Of a stretch of DNA of 45,430 bases, positions 22,479 to 31,069 are shown piece after piece (within the stretch, counting starts at the first letter, position 1; the number at the start of each line of letters is the position of its first letter). The notes under the pieces are model-generated. The model saw only the letters and a program-made list of their open reading frames with translations. It was not told the origin of the DNA and searched no databases. The translations under genes and the position numbers were made by a program. The stretch comes from Lentisphaeria bacterium. GTDB taxonomy: Bacteria; Verrucomicrobiota; Lentisphaeria; Victivallales; UBA1829. Location: NCBI GenBank assembly GCA_017456805.1, contig JAFTIQ010000059.1:1-45430 (forward strand), written 5' to 3'.

Positions 22479-23018
22479 TTAATCCAGGAAAATTTTCAAA
22501 AAGACACATATCAAAAAAAGAACTCCAATTGAAAGAAAAACCAATGGAACCCATTGATGTTTCTCCGGTTCGATCTTTTTTTTTGTTTGATTTACGCCAA
22601 GAATGCTGGATAAAACAAATTGAATCATCCAGATTAAGGCTAACGCTGGTATACTTTTCGCATAAATACTCATTGCAGAAAAGAAAAGATATGTAACACC
22701 AAACTTCCATCGGTTTGCGTAAAATTCAGCGATTCCGAAATGACCGAACAGAAAAGAAAGTAAAAGATAAATCATGTTGCTTTTTGGCGGATTTCCTGAA
22801 ATCCATTCTCCGCAGTGAGCGCATTTTTTTGCTCCAGATGGGACTTCGCTTAGACAGAACGGACATGTTTGCGGACCTGTTTGCTGAGGTTTCTGCGTAA
22901 TCTTCACTTCATCTTTTTTGGGCTGAAAATAAAAAGATTTATGACAAGAAATACATTCGTATGATCCTGCCGTTTTTAAGTTATAGGATGCTTTGCAGTG
23001 GGGACATTGAAATTTCAT
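22479..23018 (-). CDS. Zinc-ribbon plus TM2-domain membrane protein (moron operon)
   Basis: A 179-residue protein. Two zinc ribbons occupy the N-terminal half: CPHC (5-8) with CISC (22-25), and CPFC (52-55) with CAHC (66-69). A TM2-like module follows (about 80-135), with FLFGHFGIAEFYANRWKFG in the expected glycine/phenylalanine pattern. A last hydrophobic helix sits at about 155-177. TM2 proteins are small membrane proteins of mostly unknown role. The start has AAAGGAG inside the end of the upstream HTH gene and a 3-base gap, so translation is coupled. As the last gene of a lysogeny-expressed operon it may alter the cell envelope (superinfection exclusion is one possibility). Confidence 0.78.
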   Translation of the reverse strand: MKFQCPHCKASYNLKTAGSYECISCHKSFYFQPKKDEVKITQKPQQTGPQTCPFCLSEVPSGAKKCAHCGEWISGNPPKSNMIYLLLSFLFGHFGIAEFYANRWKFGVTYLFFSAMSIYAKSIPALALIWMIQFVLSSILGVNQTKKKIEPEKHQWVPLVFLSIGVLFLICVFLKIFLD

Positions 23019-23021
23019 TTT

Positions 23022-23366
23022 TTATTCTCCTTTTACAGCTTTTCTGATTCTTTCAACCTTCTCCCATACGAGCTGGGGGACGGGGGTTTGTCCGTTACAG
23101 TACCGGCTGAATGTGACGGCGTTTTTCCCGCAAAGTTTTGCGAGATCCTTCTTTTTCATGCCGGAGCTTTTGCAGAGTTCCGTGAACATGTCAGCCAACT
23201 TTGAAGCCCGGATATAATTAATTCCTGTTTCCGGGTCCGTGTAATCCGAAGGTTCCCAGGTGATATTCTCAATGAGCTCAATTGTATCAAGCCCCGGAAC
23301 TTCTTCCGGAGACTTATATGCGGCGTAAATATCGCCGCTTTTGTCTTCGATTCCGTAAAGTTTCAT
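23022..23366 (-). CDS. XRE-type helix-turn-helix protein
   Basis: A 114-residue protein. The start at 23366 (MKLYGIEDK) has a CTGGAGAA ribosome binding site 7 bases upstream. The N-terminal half (1-60) is acidic and unfamiliar. The C-terminal half is a Cro/CI-type HTH: ELCKSSGMKKKDLAKLCGKN, then AVTFSRYCNGQTPVPQLVWE. It may be an antitoxin or a repressor of this operon. Only 4 bases separate it from the upstream gene, an arrangement seen in toxin-antitoxin pairs, but the partner is not a recognised toxin. Confidence 0.72.
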   Translation of the reverse strand: MKLYGIEDKSGDIYAAYKSPEEVPGLDTIELIENITWEPSDYTDPETGINYIRASKLADMFTELCKSSGMKKKDLAKLCGKNAVTFSRYCNGQTPVPQLVWEKVERIRKAVKGE

Positions 23367-23370
23367 TCGT

Positions 23371-23643
23371 TTATTCTCCAGTGTTAAACTTGTCAAGTAT
23401 TTCCCGAGTTTGCTTCACGGTTGCGAATGTTCTGTGATTCGGTCTACCGGGTCTTGCGTTTCTCAACCGATGCAGCAATTCCTTGCACCGTTCCGGTGTG
23501 GGGTTGTTGACCGCGCCATAGCACGCGAATACCCCCGGGTCGCTTGGGGCGTTCTTTCTTCGCCACAGATTGCCTTCGGTTGTGATAACGAACATTGTTT
23601 CAGTGTAGCCGCCCTGGCTTACTATGAAATCCGTAATTTCCAT
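23371..23643 (-). CDS. Hypothetical moron protein, possible partner of the HTH protein
   Basis: A 90-residue protein. N-terminal strands (EITDFIVSQGGYTETMFVIT) lead to GNLWRRKNAPSDPGVFACYG and a basic helical C-terminus (ERCKELLHRLRNARPGRPNHR). The fold and activity are unknown. The gene directly precedes the XRE gene, so a toxin role is conceivable. Its start context (GAAAAATGGAAAT) is nearly the same as that of the upstream gene at 23925, suggesting a shared origin of the junctions. Confidence 0.6.
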   Translation of the reverse strand: MEITDFIVSQGGYTETMFVITTEGNLWRRKNAPSDPGVFACYGAVNNPTPERCKELLHRLRNARPGRPNHRTFATVKQTREILDKFNTGE

Positions 23644-23655
23644 TTTTCAAATTCC

Positions 23656-23925
23656 TTATCTATTGAATTTTCTGAATTTTCCGTTGAAATTAAAGAATTT
23701 ATCATCTTCATCGGCAAAGTCAGGATGAAGATTTTTGCATTCCGGGTTGCAGAAGTAAATTTCTTCGCCAAGTTCTTCTCTTTTCAAATCTGCTGATGTC
23801 CTGTGATACTCGACCTCTACGGGTTTCCCGCAAGTAAAACATGTTGAATAAAATTTTCCGTTGAACTCGTAGTACACGTTCCCAGTTCGAATTTCTTCCA
23901 AGCTATTGACTTTGACAATTTCCAT
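23656..23925 (-). CDS. Small zinc-binding moron protein
   Basis: An 89-residue protein, first gene of the minus-strand operon. A beta-rich start (MEIVKVNSLEEIRTGNVYYE) leads into CFTCGKPV (29-36) and, later, YFCNPECKN (57-65), four Cys fit for one zinc. The gap pattern resembles small treble-clef or ribbon proteins. The C-terminus is acidic then aromatic (DFADEDDKFFNFNGKF). Function unknown. It is transcribed from the canonical promoter at 23988-24015. Confidence 0.65.
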   Translation of the reverse strand: MEIVKVNSLEEIRTGNVYYEFNGKFYSTCFTCGKPVEVEYHRTSADLKREELGEEIYFCNPECKNLHPDFADEDDKFFNFNGKFRKFNR

Positions 23926-23987
23926 TTTTCAATCTCCAATCTCTTTTTCATTTTTTCTGATCCCGGCTCTTCCGGTCTCTGAGTCTT

Positions 23988-24015
23988 ACTATACACCATA
24001 TTTCTAATTTGTCAA
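23988..24015 (-). promoter_or_regulatory. Canonical sigma70 promoter of the accessory operon
   Basis: On the minus strand TTGACA (24015-24010), 16 bases, then TATAGT (23993-23988). This is a near-perfect housekeeping promoter. It contrasts with the phage late elements, which have TTGACA but no -10 box. It predicts that the operon is transcribed in the lysogen. It lies in the 23926-24133 gap, which otherwise holds only the A+T-rich leader of the gene at 24134. Confidence 0.85.
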
Positions 24016-24133
24016 GTAAAAAATAATAAAAATGTTAATTTTTTTATATTTTTGTTTGTTTTTGCTTATTTTAGCAAATTACAGTCAAGTTAAATTTTAC
24101 TTTTTGTGTTTAAAAAAGAAAGGGTTAAAAAAT

Positions 24134-25204
24134 ATGATCAAACGGCTTATTGCAGATGACACTAATTATGAAGGGGTAGACAGCTCCGGCAAGAAATCCG
24201 CAACACGATACCTTATATATGAATGCGATCCAGGCGACAGCACTATGATCCTTGCTGAGAGCAATTATATCCCTCAGAGGGGAGATGCGCATCCGGATTA
24301 TCCTGCATGGACGGTGCAATCTATTGATCCTCCAGTATACGACAGTTCTGAGCCGCGGTTCATGATCCGGGTAAAGTACGGTTACGGGGGCAGTTCCGGC
24401 GGCGGGGCTGGATCGGGAAACAATAATGCGAAACCGTGGGAGCTGGGACCTCAGAATATAACTTTCGGCGTGGGGGAAATGGAATACCAGATCCAAAAGT
24501 TGTGGAATCCACAACAAAAAGATTGGATCCCGCTGGTTAATGGTGCCGGCAACCGAATCATAAAGATGGGTCGATCGAAATATCTAAAGCTGAGTTTCGA
24601 AATGAACTACAAGCACAGAATCGGCGAATGGGTGGATGTGAGCAATACAGGAGTTTCCATCAATTCTGAAAAGCAGAGGATCTGTAATATTGTTGTCGGA
24701 GCTTATTGCGGAAAAATGCAGCCTGTGATTCCAATATTTCACCGGGTTTTTGAAAATGACGGAAAGACGGTCAAATGGGAATACGAAACGGTGAAATTCG
24801 AAATCGATATTGTTTCCGGCGGAAATACATGGATGGAAAAGTGTCTGAACGTTGGGCGGCTTGCCCGGTTCCTGCGGAATGGGGAATTATCCGAGCCGGA
24901 GGTAATCTTCTCCTATACGCCGTGGAAATATAAAGACGACAGTGACAACCTGAAGAAGGTAAAAGCTACATATGGCGGAATGGAAGAAGTTCTTGCTGCA
25001 AATAGTGTGTACCAAAATGCAGTCGGTGACAAAACAAAAAAAATTCCGTACTCTCAGGTTGATGAAGAATTGCCGCTGAAAACGGATGGAACGGTATATC
25101 TTGCGGCTATGCGGAATCCTGCTGATAATCCGTATCTGACGATTGACGGGCTTGAGGTTGTTCCTGAAAGCTGGGCGAAATACTCTTTACCGGAAAGGAT
25201 CTGA
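24134..25204 (+). CDS. Distal tail / baseplate protein
   Basis: A 356-residue protein. ATG at 24134 is chosen because AAAGGG precedes it; the frame is open further upstream but in non-coding A+T-rich DNA. A beta-rich protein with a Gly/Ser-rich linker (YGGSSGGGAGSGNN, about 81-94) separating an N-terminal domain from a larger C-terminal domain (WELGPQNITFGVGEMEYQ onward). Position directly after the tape measure fits a distal-tail or hub protein. No enzymatic motif seen. The TTGACA-type element is not intact upstream (only TTTACTTTTTGTGTTTAAA at about 24095). Confidence 0.65.
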   Translation: MIKRLIADDTNYEGVDSSGKKSATRYLIYECDPGDSTMILAESNYIPQRGDAHPDYPAWTVQSIDPPVYDSSEPRFMIRVKYGYGGSSGGGAGSGNNNAKPWELGPQNITFGVGEMEYQIQKLWNPQQKDWIPLVNGAGNRIIKMGRSKYLKLSFEMNYKHRIGEWVDVSNTGVSINSEKQRICNIVVGAYCGKMQPVIPIFHRVFENDGKTVKWEYETVKFEIDIVSGGNTWMEKCLNVGRLARFLRNGELSEPEVIFSYTPWKYKDDSDNLKKVKATYGGMEEVLAANSVYQNAVGDKTKKIPYSQVDEELPLKTDGTVYLAAMRNPADNPYLTIDGLEVVPESWAKYSLPERI

Positions 25205-25208
25205 CGCA

Positions 25209-25805
25209 ATGGCATATAAAGCGGGAACTATCGTAATTGCCAGTGAAGAGCTGAATCTGGTCATGGATCGCGGTCTCCGGGACGTTGACAGGACTCCCAG
25301 AGATAACCGAACGCGGATCCAGAGAAATTCAATGACGGATACCAGCGATGGAGGAAGCGGGGGTGGAGAGGTTGGGTATCGCGGTCCATTCATGGCTCAG
25401 AAGATTGACAACTTTATCCGGATTGCAAGCCCTGCTGAGTTCATGGGTGGAAATACGGGATATGCCGGGAGCATTTGTGCGCCGGATATGCAGATCCTGA
25501 AGCATGTGGAATCGATTGATGTGTCGTTTACGGAAGGACAGGAAAATACACTATTCTGTCTTGCGGTAACATGGCGCGAAGATGGTTTGATCGATGTAAA
25601 TTCCGGTTTTTATCCTGACCCGTGGAAAACATGTTCTGATACAGATCGATTGATCACAGCAGATGCGGTGAATCCGAAAACGGAAGAAAACCCGGCGCGG
25701 GATCCTTTTCTTTCCATTTATCCGATTTTCCGGATGGAAGGAAGCAAGATCGTGCAGATCCAACAGGGGCATATCGTTGAATATAACAGATGGTGGCGGT
25801 CATGA
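25209..25805 (+). CDS. Baseplate / tail-tip protein
   Basis: A 198-residue protein with ATG at 25209, four bases after the previous stop. It has a Gly/Ser linker (DTSDGGSGGGEVGYRGP, about 45-61) like its upstream neighbour, followed by an aromatic, beta-rich domain (ESIDVSFTEGQENTLFCLAV). It ends IVEYNRWWRS. Family not recognised; tail-tip role is from synteny. The stop overlaps the next start. Confidence 0.6.
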   Translation: MAYKAGTIVIASEELNLVMDRGLRDVDRTPRDNRTRIQRNSMTDTSDGGSGGGEVGYRGPFMAQKIDNFIRIASPAEFMGGNTGYAGSICAPDMQILKHVESIDVSFTEGQENTLFCLAVTWREDGLIDVNSGFYPDPWKTCSDTDRLITADAVNPKTEENPARDPFLSIYPIFRMEGSKIVQIQQGHIVEYNRWWRS

Positions 25806-26905
25806 TGGATTACAGATCACGGATCAACAGTTTGCCGGAAGATCTGATCTTCAAGGCGTATTTGCAGCGTGCGATCGATCATCTTTCACTGGTATATGAT
25901 CCGGCTTACAGTTTGCATATATCGAAGCTTTATGGTGGAGGGGCAGAGTCATCTATACCAGAACGTTTTCGTAACGGAGAAAATGTTTTAGAATACGCAA
26001 AGAATCTTTTACCGCAGATCGGCGGACGGAAAAATGTTGAACATTTACCATTTCTGATTTACTTTTCCGCCTATTCACATGATACCATTTTTGACTTTTC
26101 TATTCCGGAAGGAGGTGAAACGGTCACACCTGAAAATATGGGTGAAGTTGCTTATGATCGGTTTCCTGCTATTCACGGAAAAAGTTTCGGCGATATAGGT
26201 GATAAAGATCGTTTCAATAACTACAACTGGCACATTTATCCGCTGACAAACTATCGTCCTCCGAAGCTTGACGGTGATGTTTGCCGGACAGCTTCAAAAA
26301 GTCAAATGGCATATATTTTTGACAGAATTCTTGATGGATGTACAGCCATTCTGCTTAAAGACGTTCCCTTTTATCGAGTTGATGAACCTGATTACTGGAA
26401 GAAAACGGATATCTATTGCAGATTTTGTGTAGAAAAATATGCAAATGACAATCTCTATTCTATTACTGATACGGGGACAACCTATCCACCGGATATTTTT
26501 TTATCTGATTTTTTTACACAAGGATGGATCGGATGGAGTGACTATGACGGTTATGAAATTTATAAACGGAGCTGTAAGATGAAGGTTGAGATCACTTCCA
26601 AATCGCCCTTCCGTTATAAATTTATTGTATTTACCCGTACCTCTGAATATTTCGATGACTCATATAAGCAGTGTAAATATAAGTTCGCTGACACAAACAA
26701 TGTTTCAATGCCTATTTCAGTGCTTTACGAATCTCCGGACTGGATTACCGGAGATGCTTCATGGGAATATAAATTTGATCCTGGACCGAAACCAGATTGG
26801 GATACTGAAAAATCCTGGCAGATAACATTATATGGAACTTACGTTATCATTTATCCGGAATACCCGGACAGATTGAAAGAACTTATGGAGAAAGAGAAAA
26901 TTTGA
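25802..26905 (+). CDS. Large tail / baseplate protein
   Basis: A 367-residue protein starting in an ATGA overlap, with GGTGG upstream. It is rich in Tyr, Trp, Phe and Asp, with N-terminal helix (EDLIFKAYLQRAIDHLSLVY) and mixed alpha-beta body (HIYPLTNYRPP, GWIGWSDYDGYEIYKRSC). It resembles structural proteins of tail tips but no family is recognised. Its stop codon lies inside the next TTGACA element. Confidence 0.6.
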   Translation: MMDYRSRINSLPEDLIFKAYLQRAIDHLSLVYDPAYSLHISKLYGGGAESSIPERFRNGENVLEYAKNLLPQIGGRKNVEHLPFLIYFSAYSHDTIFDFSIPEGGETVTPENMGEVAYDRFPAIHGKSFGDIGDKDRFNNYNWHIYPLTNYRPPKLDGDVCRTASKSQMAYIFDRILDGCTAILLKDVPFYRVDEPDYWKKTDIYCRFCVEKYANDNLYSITDTGTTYPPDIFLSDFFTQGWIGWSDYDGYEIYKRSCKMKVEITSKSPFRYKFIVFTRTSEYFDDSYKQCKYKFADTNNVSMPISVLYESPDWITGDASWEYKFDPGPKPDWDTEKSWQITLYGTYVIIYPEYPDRLKELMEKEKI

Positions 26906-26919
26906 CATATTCTGTTTAG
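26902..26919 (+). promoter_or_regulatory. Putative late promoter element 7
   Basis: TTGACA (26902-26907), TATTCT, GTTTAG (26914-26919), 46 bases before the next start. The stop codon of the upstream gene (TGA 26903-26905) is embedded in the TTGACA. Confidence 0.55.
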
Positions 26920-26947
26920 TTGAAAGTCTAACAGAAAGGACCTTTTG

Positions 26948-27928
26948 ATGAATAGAATTGTTATTCGGACGAATACGGTCACGAACAGAAACTTTGACGA
27001 ATTCGGTAATTTCTTTTCGCTCGGGAACCCGAGGATCTCTGTCAATTCCACGTTCCAGGTTGAATGGTATCTGTACACGGCTACCCCGGATGCGAACGAA
27101 GAAAGCCTTGACGTTTCGAGCTGGACAACGGACGCGAGTTTTTCCGGATATTCCGCAGTTCTGACTTGCGATTCAGATTGGGTGCACCGGGTTTCCGGAA
27201 CGTTGGTCAGCGGAAGTATTTCAGCGGGCGGGACATTCCCGGAACAGCTCACGGTCAATATTGCAAACGCAAAGAGTCAGAATATCTCTCCATCCGGAAA
27301 ATTCAGCATTTACAATTCAAACGGGATGTTTCAGACGGTCATATATACCGGAATGGAGATTCTGAGCGATGGAAAAAGCGTTCTTCTTACATTGGGATCT
27401 GGGGTGAAAGCGGATTATGCGTTCAATGACGGAGATTCCGTCACGGTGTCGCAAGAGGTTTATTTTGAATCGGTGAATTCTGCGGAACTCTCTGATCCGG
27501 CGAACGGGAAATTTGTGTTCAATGTGACAGCCAGATCCCGGAAGTTGCAAGCTGTTGTTGATACGGCCGGAAGCGGAAGTATCGCGATACAGGGAATTGA
27601 GCTTTTGCCGTTTTTGATTGATGAAGAGAACAATTACACGCAAGCCCCGGCATATTTGCTGGATTCTGCGGTTCTTGTTTCAACGATCGGGGATCCGATT
27701 GGAGATGCGGATGTTTCTGATCCGCTGAAAAGTGAAATCGGCGCGATCGTTGACGAAAAGCTCAAGGACTATTCCGGGGGCGGTGGAGGCGGTTCCGGAA
27801 ATGGAACTGCTTCAAATACAACGATTACAGATTCAGGCAACTACTACGAATCGACAACTGTTGAAGGTGCGCTTCAGGAAATCGGTACGAAGTTGAACGG
27901 CGTTGAAGCAGCATTGGCGGAGATTTGA
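26948..27928 (+). CDS. Tail fibre / baseplate upper protein
   Basis: A 326-residue, beta-rich protein of Ser/Thr/Val/Gly character with an AGAAAGGACC-type ribosome binding site. A G-rich linker (SGGGGGGSG, about 277-285) separates the main body from a short C-terminal piece, NYYESTTVEGALQEIGTKLNG, a repeat-like coil element common at phage fibre junctions. It overlaps nothing and is followed after 2 bases by the large fibre gene, so the two are co-expressed from element 7. Confidence 0.65.
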   Translation: MNRIVIRTNTVTNRNFDEFGNFFSLGNPRISVNSTFQVEWYLYTATPDANEESLDVSSWTTDASFSGYSAVLTCDSDWVHRVSGTLVSGSISAGGTFPEQLTVNIANAKSQNISPSGKFSIYNSNGMFQTVIYTGMEILSDGKSVLLTLGSGVKADYAFNDGDSVTVSQEVYFESVNSAELSDPANGKFVFNVTARSRKLQAVVDTAGSGSIAIQGIELLPFLIDEENNYTQAPAYLLDSAVLVSTIGDPIGDADVSDPLKSEIGAIVDEKLKDYSGGGGGGSGNGTASNTTITDSGNYYESTTVEGALQEIGTKLNGVEAALAEI

Positions 27929-27930
27929 GT

Positions 27931-30246
27931 ATGAGTATTCAGAGTGAAATTGAACGTTTACAGCAGGCGAAAACCAACCTTAAAACTGCCATCAACGGAA
28001 AAGGCGGAAACATTACTGACGATAAACTTGACAGCTACTATATGTATGTCAACGAAATCAATACAGGAAGCGATGTTTCAGGGGTCACGGCTACACCCGC
28101 TGACGTGCGGAAAACAGTTAAGTATGTCACGGCTTCCGGTGAGTTGGTTTCCGGTACAATGCCGGATTCTACGGCAAGTGTGGCAGATGGGAAAGTGACC
28201 GTCACAGCCGGGTATCTCAGTGCGGATTATGTCTATACCCTTCCAGCAGTAGAAGGAACCGATTTATCATTTATTACGGCTGGAGCTGGACAGATTCTGT
28301 CAGGGTATGTTGGTGCGGATAAAGATGGAAATCCTGTAAGTGGAACTATCACAACAAAAACTTCCAATGATGTGACATTTGTTGGTGGAACTGTTGAGTT
28401 GCCTTCCGGTTATTATGCCGGAGTAAGCAAATCCATTCCAACAGGAACAACCACTCAGAACGGAAATACCGTCAATATCTCCGAAGGTTGGCATTATGAT
28501 CAATCTATTGATGTTGGTGCAGCTTATCCGGGAGGAACAATCACACCGGGAACGGAAGATCAGATTATCAATGCTGACTCCTATATTACGTCTACTCTTA
28601 CCATCAAAGGTGACAGCAATCTCCAAGCGGAAAATATCGTCGAAGGAAAGACCATTTTCGGAATCCCCGGATCTCATAAATGTGCCACAACGGAAGTCGT
28701 TGCTGGAGTTATCGTGGACGATGGCGGAACGATGAAAGTTCAGAAACTTACATTCGATGGTACGACACCCAGCGACGATGGCGATCCCGTGACAGTTGAC
28801 TCATTCTATACGTTCAATACAGGCAGAGATGAGCCTGTATATGATAGCGGAATCTCTGGCGGATCTACAATGGAGATTTATAAATGTGTAGATGCTGAAG
28901 GTCTGACATGGTGGATTGTCTCCGGGTGCGGAAGCACTGAAGCGAATGGGCGGTATTACAGAGGTGATGACATAGTTTCTGAATACGGTGGAAGTTATGC
29001 ATCTTACTACCAGCAGAACGGTGCTTGCTCTATTACGTATGATAGTTATAATGGTTACTGGGCGTTGAAAGCTGGATCAACAAATCTTTATAAAGACGAA
29101 TCATATAACTACCATGACGGAGACCCGTCACAGTGTACGAGTTGGACAACTGATTCAGGTGTTGCACCTACACCTACAATTAACACAGAAACTACTACCG
29201 GTAATGGATGGAGAGGATTGAAGTATAATACGGAAGATTATACTGTTGCAGATACTGTTACGGAGCTGACATATAAGAATAGAATGCCTAAACTTGGGAA
29301 ATTTTATACATCGGATGCTTACTATATGGTAGATCCGATAAAAATTTTTATGTTATACGCAAACTTTTCTGCCATAAATCATGAGATTTCGTACAGTTTT
29401 AATCCTTACCGCGTTTATTTGGAAAATATATCTTCTTCCGATTTTCAGACAGTTAATGGTGTTAAGTGTTTGACCGGTTCTGGAAGTCAAAAAGGTTATA
29501 TTGACTTTAACGCAAGTACTATGGAAGATTGGACTGCATCTTGCATGTTCACGGCATCAACGCTTGATCAAGAAAGCTATGTTTGCCCAGTAAGTATAGG
29601 CGATGCTATTGACAGCAGTAAACAGAATAATCATACCAAGCTTATCGTTTACTATAAACCGAATACAGTATATCAGGGAGATTCTTTCGCGTCTAACGAC
29701 TCCATTGTTTACACAGAAATTGAAAAAAATAAATGGTATCATGCAACTATTTCAGCTAAGTCAGATGGAACATTTACCTTCTACATTAATGGAAATAGTA
29801 CGCAGACGGGAAAAACAGAATATTCAACAAGAACAATGAATACTATATCGCTATTTAAATTAATTCAAGCTTATACTAATAGTAATACTGCATATAAAGG
29901 CTCAATTTCAGAAATAAAAGTGTGGAAAGGTTGTCTTTCAGATGAAGAAATTAAAGCCGAAGCAGACCGTTGTTTGGCGATGGTAGAAGCTACTCAAGCA
30001 GGAACAGAGTTGACCGTAACAAGCTCTAATCTAAGTTCTTTTGCAGGGACATATACACTCAATGATTCCACAGTAACAGGAACAAGCAGGGTGTGGACTA
30101 ATAATAGCAATTCAACAATGACAATTGCATATCAATCTGATGGTTGGTATCTCTGTAATTCAGGCATTAAAGCTATTATGATAGCATCAGGGGATAATCC
30201 GTGGGATAGCGTGGTTTCTCCGTGGACTGTAACAGTAAATGAGTAA
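27931..30246 (+). CDS. Tail fibre / receptor-binding protein with LamG-type domain
   Basis: A 771-residue protein. The N-terminal coiled segment (SEIERLQQAKTNLKTAI, 4-20) is a well-known start in tail fibres of gut phages. Repeated beta-rich units follow (about 45-260), including GELVSGTMPDSTASV and GNPVSGTITTKTS. The C-terminal part (about 490-685) looks like a concanavalin-type LamG domain: GYIDFNASTMEDWTASCMF, then KWYHATISAKSDGTFTFYIN and GSISEIKVWKGCLSDEEIK. LamG domains bind glycans, so this is a strong candidate for host-surface recognition. The A+T content rises over the LamG part, suggesting a swapped module. Confidence 0.82.
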   Translation: MSIQSEIERLQQAKTNLKTAINGKGGNITDDKLDSYYMYVNEINTGSDVSGVTATPADVRKTVKYVTASGELVSGTMPDSTASVADGKVTVTAGYLSADYVYTLPAVEGTDLSFITAGAGQILSGYVGADKDGNPVSGTITTKTSNDVTFVGGTVELPSGYYAGVSKSIPTGTTTQNGNTVNISEGWHYDQSIDVGAAYPGGTITPGTEDQIINADSYITSTLTIKGDSNLQAENIVEGKTIFGIPGSHKCATTEVVAGVIVDDGGTMKVQKLTFDGTTPSDDGDPVTVDSFYTFNTGRDEPVYDSGISGGSTMEIYKCVDAEGLTWWIVSGCGSTEANGRYYRGDDIVSEYGGSYASYYQQNGACSITYDSYNGYWALKAGSTNLYKDESYNYHDGDPSQCTSWTTDSGVAPTPTINTETTTGNGWRGLKYNTEDYTVADTVTELTYKNRMPKLGKFYTSDAYYMVDPIKIFMLYANFSAINHEISYSFNPYRVYLENISSSDFQTVNGVKCLTGSGSQKGYIDFNASTMEDWTASCMFTASTLDQESYVCPVSIGDAIDSSKQNNHTKLIVYYKPNTVYQGDSFASNDSIVYTEIEKNKWYHATISAKSDGTFTFYINGNSTQTGKTEYSTRTMNTISLFKLIQAYTNSNTAYKGSISEIKVWKGCLSDEEIKAEADRCLAMVEATQAGTELTVTSSNLSSFAGTYTLNDSTVTGTSRVWTNNSNSTMTIAYQSDGWYLCNSGIKAIMIASGDNPWDSVVSPWTVTVNE

Positions 30247-30259
30247 TAAGGAGCACAAC

Positions 30260-30649
30260 ATGACAACTGAACAATTGAGAAAATACGCTGAAAAGTACGC
30301 AAAAACAGGATTTGGAAGCTGGATGTCTGAAATCGACTGGAAGAAATATCCGGTGAAATGGATTGATGGTCCCGGAATGGGGTCACGATGGTTCACAAAC
30401 TCCATCTGGATTGATCCTGAATCTGCTACTATGACCGAAAACATGATATTCAACACCTATATCCATGAACTCCGCCACATCTGGCAGAGGAAACGTCAGG
30501 GAGCGATTATTTACGCATTGAAGAATATCACGCAGATCAATGAACCCGATGCTGTTAAGGCAGGGCTTGATGCCGCAAATTGGTTCGGAGATGAAAAGGT
30601 TCGCAAAATGAGAGAAGTTCTCGCTAACAGAAGGAAAACAACCGTATGA
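30260..30649 (+). CDS. HExxH (putative zinc metallopeptidase-like) protein
   Basis: A 129-residue protein, start at 30260 with ATAAGGAGC upstream. HELRH (69-73) is a match to the HExxH zinc motif, in a helix (NTYIHELRHIWQRKRQG) typical of small metallopeptidases; a third ligand is not certain (a Glu at about 93 is possible). It sits between fibre and structural genes, so it might process tail proteins or attack the host surface. HExxH can occur by chance, but context (helix with hydrophobic residue before) is favourable. It overlaps the next gene by ATGA. Confidence 0.6.
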   Translation: MTTEQLRKYAEKYAKTGFGSWMSEIDWKKYPVKWIDGPGMGSRWFTNSIWIDPESATMTENMIFNTYIHELRHIWQRKRQGAIIYALKNITQINEPDAVKAGLDAANWFGDEKVRKMREVLANRRKTTV

Positions 30650-31068
30650 GCAACATCACAGCAAACAACATGGTAGAATACAGCGGAACACTTGCCGCAG
30701 GACAGAGAGTCATTCTTCATGATGGAAAGTGGCTTGTTGTGGGGACTGGCTCTGCTGAAAGTTACGGGATGATCATTACAGATGTTTCCAGTACAGCGAT
30801 CACTGTAAAACCGAATTCCGTAGTGAAACATACGCTGTCAGCGAATGAGACAATTACGTTTGATGTATCAAAACTGACAGCGAATCAATGCGTTACGATG
30901 GAACTCTGGCTTACAATGCCGGAAACAACCGTCAGTTTCACGCTCAGCGAAGTAACATGGATTGATGAACCTGATTTCAGCGCGGGAAATACGCTTTATG
31001 CAGTTGTAATCCGTTGGGATGGTCAGAAACTCATTGGCAACGTTGCATACACTTTGGAGGTTTCCTGA
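30646..31068 (+). CDS. Small beta-rich tail protein
   Basis: A 140-residue beta-sandwich-like protein with alternating Val/Thr strands (GTLAAGQRVILHDGKWLVVG, ETITFDVSKLTANQCVTMEL) starting in an ATGA overlap. Its stop lies 2 bases before the next start. Resemblance is to small fibre-tip or appendage proteins; no family recognised. It is likely co-translated with the PKD-Hint protein. Confidence 0.55.
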   Translation: MSNITANNMVEYSGTLAAGQRVILHDGKWLVVGTGSAESYGMIITDVSSTAITVKPNSVVKHTLSANETITFDVSKLTANQCVTMELWLTMPETTVSFTLSEVTWIDEPDFSAGNTLYAVVIRWDGQKLIGNVAYTLEVS

Positions 31069-31069
31069 C

